The notes beneath the pieces are model-generated. The model saw only the letters and a list, made by a program, of their open reading frames with translations, was not told the DNA's origin and did not search any database. Made by a program: the position numbers and the translations under genes. DNA of 64,000 bases, from positions 3,971-67,970 of the forward strand of contig NZ_LGEG01000213.1 of the NCBI RefSeq assembly GCF_001280125.1, in the 5' to 3' direction. Below, piece after piece: positions 59,065 through 64,000 of this stretch. Origin of the DNA: Streptomyces sp. NRRL F-6492 (GTDB lineage: Bacteria; Actinomycetota; Actinomycetes; Streptomycetales; Streptomycetaceae). The first letter of the stretch is position 1. Every line of letters starts with the position of its first letter.

Positions 59065-60114
59065 TCAGTCCGCGTCCCCTCCCCCGGGGGCCGGCGCGAC
59101 CGTGTGGGCGCCGCCGGTGGATTCGCGGACCGCGAGCCGGTAGCCGGGTCTGATGCGCCGGGGCTCCGTGACGGTGCCGCCCGCGAGGCGTTCGACGAGC
59201 CGGTCGACGGCGTGCCGGGCGATGGCCCGCTTGTCCGGGCAGACCGTGGTGAGGCCGATGGCCCCGTAGCGGCTCTCCTCGATGTCGTCGAAGCCGACCA
59301 CGGCGATGTCCCCGGGCACGCGCAGGCCGCGTTCGGCGAGGGTGCGCATCGCGCCGAGGGCGATCAGGTCGTTGTACGCGAAGACGGCGTCCGGGCGGGC
59401 GCCCCGTTCGAGGAGTTCCGCCATGGCCGCGGCCCCGTCCCCGCGCCCGTAGCCGTCGGTGGCGACGACCAGGGCCTCGTCGGGCTCGACGCCCGCGGCG
59501 GTGAGCTCCTCGCGCCAGCCGCGCAGACGCAGGTGGGCGGGCTGGCGTTCGCGGCCGGTGCGGGAGCCGAGGAAGGCGATCCGCCGCCGGCCGAGGTCGA
59601 GGAGGTGCCGGACCGCGCTGCGGGCGGCGGCCACGTTGTCGATGGCGATCTGGTCGTACGGCGCCTCGTACTCGCGCTCGCCGAGCAGCACGAGCGGCGA
59701 GGTCTCCTGCCGGGCGAGCAGGTCGTCGTTCTCCAGGTGGATGGGGCTCAGGATGAGGCCGTCGATGACGTGGGAGCGGAACTCCTGGCAGACCAGCAGC
59801 TCCCGCTCGCGCAGTCCGGCGGTGTGGTCGACGAGCACGGTGTAGTCGTGCTGGGCGGCGGCGTCGATGACGGCGCCCGCCAGCTCGGCGAAGTACGGGT
59901 TGCCGAGCTCGGGCACGGCGAAGGCGATGATGCCGGTGCGGCCCTTGCGCAGGTGCCGGGCGGTGAGGTTCGGACGGTAGCCGAGCTCGTCGATGGCCCG
60001 CTGCACCTTGGCGCGCATCTGGGGGGTGACGTGGGGATAGTTGTTCACCACGTTGGACACGGTCTTGATCGACACGCCGGCCCGCTGCGCGACGTCCTTG
60101 AGGCTGACGCCCAC
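59065..60114 (-). CDS. LacI-family transcriptional regulator
   Basis: A 349-residue repressor: helix-turn-helix VSLKDVAQRAGVSIKTVSNVVNNYPHVTP, hinge LGYRPNLTARHLRKG, then a periplasmic-binding-protein-like sugar domain (IIAFAVPELGNPYFAELAGAVI; VVGFDDIEESRYGAIGLTTV). GTG is preceded by GAGGAG. It lies 72 bp downstream of the ABC permease gene and upstream of galM on the same strand, so it likely regulates this sugar operon, sensing the imported sugar. Confidence 0.92.
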   Translation of the reverse strand: MGVSLKDVAQRAGVSIKTVSNVVNNYPHVTPQMRAKVQRAIDELGYRPNLTARHLRKGRTGIIAFAVPELGNPYFAELAGAVIDAAAQHDYTVLVDHTAGLRERELLVCQEFRSHVIDGLILSPIHLENDDLLARQETSPLVLLGEREYEAPYDQIAIDNVAAARSAVRHLLDLGRRRIAFLGSRTGRERQPAHLRLRGWREELTAAGVEPDEALVVATDGYGRGDGAAAMAELLERGARPDAVFAYNDLIALGAMRTLAERGLRVPGDIAVVGFDDIEESRYGAIGLTTVCPDKRAIARHAVDRLVERLAGGTVTEPRRIRPGYRLAVRESTGGAHTVAPAPGGGDAD

Positions 60115-60186
60115 GGAACTCCTCTGGTTCGGCTCTGACCGGGCGGACCGGTGGTCCGGATGGTCCGGGTGGGGTTGGCTCCGGCG

Positions 60187-61218
60187 TCAGAGCGTTCTTC
60201 TGCTCCGTGAAACGTACCGCTGTGCCACGACGACGACGATCAGGAAGCCTCCGCTGACCACCGACTGGTACGAGGAGTTCAGCGAGCCGATCTGGTTGAT
60301 CAGGTTCTGGATGACGGCGAGCAGCAGGACGCCCCACAGGGTGCCGCTGACCGAGCCGGCGCCGCCGGCCAGGAGCGTGCCGCCGATGACGACGGCGGCG
60401 ATCGCGTCGAGCTCCATGCCGGTGCCGATGATGGTGACGCCGGAGGAGAGCCGGGCCGCGTTGAGGGCGCCGGCGAAGCCCGCGAGCAGACCGCTGAGCA
60501 CGTACACCGTCACCTTGGCGCGGGCGACGGGCAGCCCCATGAGGGTGGCCGCGTCGGCGCTGCCGCCGACGGCGAACAGGGTCTGTCCGAAGGAGGTGCG
60601 CTGGAGGAGGACGCCGCCGGCGCCGAAGAGGGCGAGCGCGACGAGGATCGGGTGGCCGAAGCCGAGGACGCTGCCCTGGCCGAGTTCGGCGAACGCCGAG
60701 CCCTTGGACACCAGGTGGGTGGTGGCGCCCTCGTCGGTGAGGGCGAGCAGCAGTCCGCGCGCGCCCAGGAGGGAGGCGAGGGTGACGATGAAGGGCGCCA
60801 TGCCGGCGCGGGCGATGAGCAGGCCGTTGAGCAGGCCGATCGCCCCGCACACCACGAGCGGTACGAGGAGCGCCGGCAGCAGGCCCCACTGCGAGGTCCA
60901 GGCGGCCAGGACGCCGCCGAGGGCGAAGACGGAGCCGACGGACAGGTCGATGCCGCCGGTGATGATCACCAGGGTCATGCCGAGGGCCACGATCGCCAGG
61001 AACGAGGCCTGGACGAGGACGCCGCGGGCGTTGTCGAGGGTGGGGAAGGTGGGGTACGCGAAGGAGGCGATCACCACGACGAGGAGGAGGACGGCGAGCA
61101 CGCCCTGGCGCTGGACCAGGAAGAGGAGGCGTTCCGGGCCGGAGGCCCCGGCGGCCGCGCGCCCGGTCTTCGCGGGGGCGCCCGTCCCCGGTGCGGTGAG
61201 GGAGGAGGTGGGGTTCAT
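60187..61218 (-). CDS. yjfF: Sugar ABC transporter permease (YjfF/RbsC type)
   Basis: A 343-residue permease with about nine to ten spans. GMTLVIITGGIDLSVGSVFALGGVLAAW is the CUT2-family signature, and VAGTLL-like loops (VIGGTLLAGGAGSVSGTLWGVLLLAVIQNLINQIG) fit the YjfF/RbsC group. Its ATG overlaps the stop of the other permease gene (ATGA). Acts with the two upstream gene products. Confidence 0.88.
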   Translation of the reverse strand: MNPTSSLTAPGTGAPAKTGRAAAGASGPERLLFLVQRQGVLAVLLLVVVIASFAYPTFPTLDNARGVLVQASFLAIVALGMTLVIITGGIDLSVGSVFALGGVLAAWTSQWGLLPALLVPLVVCGAIGLLNGLLIARAGMAPFIVTLASLLGARGLLLALTDEGATTHLVSKGSAFAELGQGSVLGFGHPILVALALFGAGGVLLQRTSFGQTLFAVGGSADAATLMGLPVARAKVTVYVLSGLLAGFAGALNAARLSSGVTIIGTGMELDAIAAVVIGGTLLAGGAGSVSGTLWGVLLLAVIQNLINQIGSLNSSYQSVVSGGFLIVVVVAQRYVSRSRRTL

Positions 61219-62189
61219 CGGGATCGGCGCTCCCGTGCGACGTAGACGGCGGCGACGATGATGGCCGCCTGGGCGATCTGGGCGGTGGAGTCGGGCAGGT
61301 CGTGCTTGACGAGGGTGGCGCGCAGGAGCTGCATGAGCAGGGCGCCCGCGACGGTGCCGAGGACGCGGACGGAGCCGCCGCTGAGCGGGGTCCCGCCGAC
61401 CACGACGGCGGTGATGGCGGAGAGTTCCATCAGGGTGCCGAGCGAGGACGGGTCACTCGCGGTGAGACGGGCGGTGGCGAGGACGCCGGCGAGGGCGGCG
61501 AGCACCCCGCACAGGACGTACACCCCGGTCAGGACGCGCTTCACGGGCAGGCCGGCCAGGGTGGCGGCGGCCCGGTTGCCGCCGATGGCGACGATCTGGC
61601 GGCCGAAGGTGGTCCGGTGGACGAGGAGGGCGACGGCGAGCGCCAGGGCTCCGGCGACGATCACGACCAGGGGGACGCCGAGGAGGCTGCCGGTGCCGAG
61701 GGCGAGCAGGTCGGGGTTGACGATCTGCTTGAGCCGGCCGTCGGCCATCACGAGCGCGAGGCCGCGGCCGCCGACGAACAGGGCCAGGGTCGCGACGATG
61801 GGTTGCAGCCCCACCACGGACACCAGGGTGCCGTTGACCGCGCCGACGAGGGCGCCCGCGAGGAGGGCGACGAGCAGGGCGGGCACGAGTCCGTAGCCGA
61901 GGTAGAGCGGCAGCAGCGCCGTGGCCAGGGCCATGGCGGAGCCCACGGACAGGTCGACGCCCTCGGTGCCGATGACCAGGGCCATGCCGAGGGCCACGAT
62001 GACGATCGGGGCGACCTGGACGAGCTGGGTGCGGAGGTTGTCGGCGGTGAGGAAGTGGTCGGTGAACAGGGCGTTGAACAGCAGGAGCGCGGCCACGGCG
62101 GCGTACACGCCGTACTCCTGGAACCACGCGGCGGCGTTCGGCCGGGTCCCGGCGGCGCGGGCCGGCGCCGCGGTGGCCTGGGTGGTCAT
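61215..62189 (-). CDS. ytfT: Sugar ABC transporter permease (YtfT type)
   Basis: A 324-residue CUT2 permease (ALGMALVIGTEGVDLSVGSAMALATALLP; VVGGTPLSGGSVRVLGTVAGALLMQLL). The presence of two different permeases, rather than one, matches the galactofuranose transporter YtfQRT-YjfF of E. coli. Start and stop overlap both neighbours by 4 bp. Confidence 0.88.
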   Translation of the reverse strand: MTTQATAAPARAAGTRPNAAAWFQEYGVYAAVAALLLFNALFTDHFLTADNLRTQLVQVAPIVIVALGMALVIGTEGVDLSVGSAMALATALLPLYLGYGLVPALLVALLAGALVGAVNGTLVSVVGLQPIVATLALFVGGRGLALVMADGRLKQIVNPDLLALGTGSLLGVPLVVIVAGALALAVALLVHRTTFGRQIVAIGGNRAAATLAGLPVKRVLTGVYVLCGVLAALAGVLATARLTASDPSSLGTLMELSAITAVVVGGTPLSGGSVRVLGTVAGALLMQLLRATLVKHDLPDSTAQIAQAAIIVAAVYVARERRSR

Positions 62190-63958
62190 CGGGGGTCCTC
62201 CTCGGCGGCCGGGGCGCCCGGTGCGGTGGGTTCGGGGTTCTCGGTGGTCTTCGTGAGCGGTACGGGGCCGGTTCCGGGGCCGGGTCCGGGTCCGGTTCCG
62301 GGTCCGGGTCCGGCTTCTCCGGCGGGCGGCGCGTGGCGGGTGCCTCCGGCGGGCGATGTGGAGTCGGTGCTTCCGGCGGGTGGCGCGTGGTCGGCGAGGG
62401 CCGCGAGGAGGGCCTCCTCCGACACGTTCTCGCCGACCAGTTCGCCCGCGGCGGCGCCGTTCCTGAGGACGACGATCCGGTCGGCGCCCTCGACGAGCTC
62501 CTCGATGTCGGAGGAGATCAGGAGGACGGCGAGGCCCTCCTGCGCGAGTTCGTCGATGAGGGCCTGGACCTCGGCCTTGGCCCCGACGTCGATGCCGCGG
62601 GTGGGTTCGTCGAGCAGCAGGACCTTCGGTGCGAGGCAGAGCCAGCGGGCCAGGAGGACCTTCTGCTGGTTGCCGCCGGAGAGTTCGCCGACCTTCTGCT
62701 CGGGCCCGGACGCCTTGATCCGCAGCCGCTTCATGAAGATGTCGACCACGCGGTCCTGCCGCTCGCGCGAGACGATGCCCGCGCGCGAGAGCCGGGGCAG
62801 GGCGGCGAGCACGATGTTCTCGCGGACGGACAGGCCGGGGACGATGCCCTCGGCCTTGCGGTCCTCGGGAAGCAGGCTGATGCCGGCGCGGATCGCGCTC
62901 GCGGAGGAGAGGCGGCCGAGCGGCGTGCCGTCGACGGACACCTCGCCCGCGTCCAGGGACAGGGCGCCGGCCAGGGCCTTGGCGGTCTCGCTGCGGCCGG
63001 AGCCGAGCAGGCCGCCGAGGCCGAGCACCTCGCCGGGGTGGAGCGCGAGGGACACCTCGTCCAGCTGGTGGCGGCGGGTCAGGCCGGTGGCGGTCAGGAC
63101 GGGTTCGCGGGTGATGTCGTGGCCCTCGTCGCCGAAGCTCGTCACGCCGTGCCGGCGCACCTCGGAGATCTCGCGTCCCAGCATCATGGACACGAGCCGC
63201 ACGCGGTCGAGTTCGGCGAGCGGGCCGGTGTGGATGTGCCGGCCGTCGCGCAGGACGGTGACCCGGTCGCAGATCCGGTACAGCTCGTCCATGCGGTGGC
63301 TGACGTACACCACGGCGATGTCGCGCCGGCGCAGGTCGTCGATGACGCGGAAGAGGGTCTCGACCTCGCGCGGCTCCAGGGAGGAGGTGGGCTCGTCCAT
63401 GACGACGACGTGGGCCTCGACGGAGACCGCCCGGGCGAGGGCGACCATCTGCTGGGTGCCGATGCCGAGGGTGTGCAGCGGGCGGCGGGGGTCGACGGCG
63501 ACGCCGATGCCGCCGAGGAGTTCCGCGGCCTCGGCGTGCATCCGGGCGAAGTCGATGAGGCCGAAGCGGTTCTTGGGCTCCCGGCCGAGGAAGACGTTCC
63601 GGGCCGCGCTCATCAGCGGGACCAGGTTCACCTCCTGGTAGATCGTGGAGATGCCGGCCTCCTGCGCCTCGGAGGGGCGGGCGAACCGCACCGGCCTTCC
63701 CGACAGGAGCAGTTCGCCGCCGTCCGGGCGGTGGACGCCGGTGAGCACCTTGATGAGGGTGGACTTGCCGGCGCCGTTCTCGCCGACGAGGGCGTGGGTC
63801 TCGCCGGCGCGGAGGGTGAACGAGACGTCGTCGAGGGCGACCACGCCGGGGAAGCGCTTCCCGACGCCGCGGGCCTCCAGCACCGTCGGCGCGGCCGTCG
63901 GCCCGGCCGGGGGCGCGGTGCCGCTCGCCGCGGACGCCGGCGTTTCGGGGGGTGCCAT
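62186..63958 (-). CDS. ytfR: Sugar ABC transporter ATP-binding protein (YtfR type, double ATPase)
   Basis: A 590-residue protein with two ABC domains. The first has Walker A VGENGAGKSTLIK, signature LGIGTQQMVALARAV and Walker B VVMDEPTSS. The second has the usual degenerate Walker A LGGLLGSGRSETAK, signature LSGGNQQKVLLARWL and Walker B LLLDEPTRGID. This tandem form is standard for CUT2 importers (RbsA/MglA/YtfR). The C-terminus has a repetitive Gly/Pro/Thr tail (GPGPGTGPGPGPGTGP). The ATG is 42 bp from the window edge; the periplasmic-type binding protein (YtfQ-like) is expected just upstream. Confidence 0.92.
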   Translation of the reverse strand: MAPPETPASAASGTAPPAGPTAAPTVLEARGVGKRFPGVVALDDVSFTLRAGETHALVGENGAGKSTLIKVLTGVHRPDGGELLLSGRPVRFARPSEAQEAGISTIYQEVNLVPLMSAARNVFLGREPKNRFGLIDFARMHAEAAELLGGIGVAVDPRRPLHTLGIGTQQMVALARAVSVEAHVVVMDEPTSSLEPREVETLFRVIDDLRRRDIAVVYVSHRMDELYRICDRVTVLRDGRHIHTGPLAELDRVRLVSMMLGREISEVRRHGVTSFGDEGHDITREPVLTATGLTRRHQLDEVSLALHPGEVLGLGGLLGSGRSETAKALAGALSLDAGEVSVDGTPLGRLSSASAIRAGISLLPEDRKAEGIVPGLSVRENIVLAALPRLSRAGIVSRERQDRVVDIFMKRLRIKASGPEQKVGELSGGNQQKVLLARWLCLAPKVLLLDEPTRGIDVGAKAEVQALIDELAQEGLAVLLISSDIEELVEGADRIVVLRNGAAAGELVGENVSEEALLAALADHAPPAGSTDSTSPAGGTRHAPPAGEAGPGPGTGPGPGPGTGPVPLTKTTENPEPTAPGAPAAEEDPR

Positions 63959-64000
63959 GAACGTGGCCTTCCGGAGAGGGATCGTGGAGGGGGGTGGGGG

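Noticed and set aside
1..64000. tRNA, rRNA, CRISPR, insertion sequence or prophage features
   Set aside because: No cloverleaf-like CCA-ended genes, repeat-spacer arrays, transposases, integrases or phage structural genes were recognised on either strand by eye.

Overview
The window is a stretch of a Streptomyces (or very close actinomycete) chromosome. The evidence is the uniformly very high G+C with G/C-rich third codon positions, the many GTG starts, a conservon (sensor kinase, roadblock, DUF742, GTPase and a CYP157-type P450), a SigB/SigF-type partner-switching network, GvpL/F proteins, a DUF5133 protein, a class I terpene synthase and several secreted glycan-degrading enzymes. No rRNA, tRNA, CRISPR array, insertion sequence or prophage was seen. 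All functional statements come from reading translated sequence and motifs; no database search was run.

Layout. 0-3.1 kb: a 5'-truncated membrane protein joining a sigma-factor-like N-terminus to an extracellular CAP/SCP domain, then an MFS exporter. 3.1-8.3 kb: a rifamycin phosphotransferase (rph) whose promoter carries an exact rifamycin-associated element, divergent from a two-gene module encoding a macrodomain protein and a fusion of a uracil-DNA-glycosylase fold with an arginine-type ADP-ribosyltransferase. This module is the best candidate in the window for an undescribed toxin-antitoxin or anti-phage system. 8.3-9.3 kb: two small hypotheticals.

9.4-21.4 kb is a stress-signalling island: a SigB/SigF-family sigma factor with its own sigma-B-type promoter, an RsbW-like kinase, two SpoIIE-like proteins with a substituted metal-site motif, MarR, a STAS antagonist, an ANTAR-GAF-PAS-PP2C phosphatase and a soluble hybrid histidine kinase with a long HAMP array. 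21.7-24.5 kb holds small stress-type genes (DUF5133, a 53-residue hydrophobic protein, a 128-residue protein) and two GvpL/F genes without gas-vesicle structural genes. Sigma-B-type promoter motifs before the sigma gene, the DUF5133 gene and the 128-residue gene suggest one regulon. 24.8-30.5 kb: a PoxB-type ThDP enzyme, a PAS-GAF-pseudophosphatase-HATPase protein and an oleate hydratase.

30.6-38.4 kb is an amino-sugar/glycan locus: a GH16 enzyme with a cellulose-binding-like module, a GH20 hexosaminidase and a binding-protein-dependent sugar ABC importer in one operon, divergent from two tandem GntR/HutC regulators, with a perfect 16-bp palindrome between them. 38.5-45.4 kb: a DUF1963-like protein, a terpene synthase, and convergent with it the conservon. 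46-57.8 kb: a secreted GH64 beta-1,3-glucanase with a LacI-type operator, an acyl-CoA dehydrogenase under a PadR regulator with a 26-bp palindromic operator, an MFS/PLP-lyase pair, a secreted penicillin-acylase-family protein with a discoidin domain, and an EmrB/QacA-type exporter. 57.9-64 kb: galM, a LacI regulator and a YtfR-YtfT-YjfF-type sugar ABC transporter whose binding-protein gene should lie just beyond the right edge. Strong hairpin terminators separate most units.
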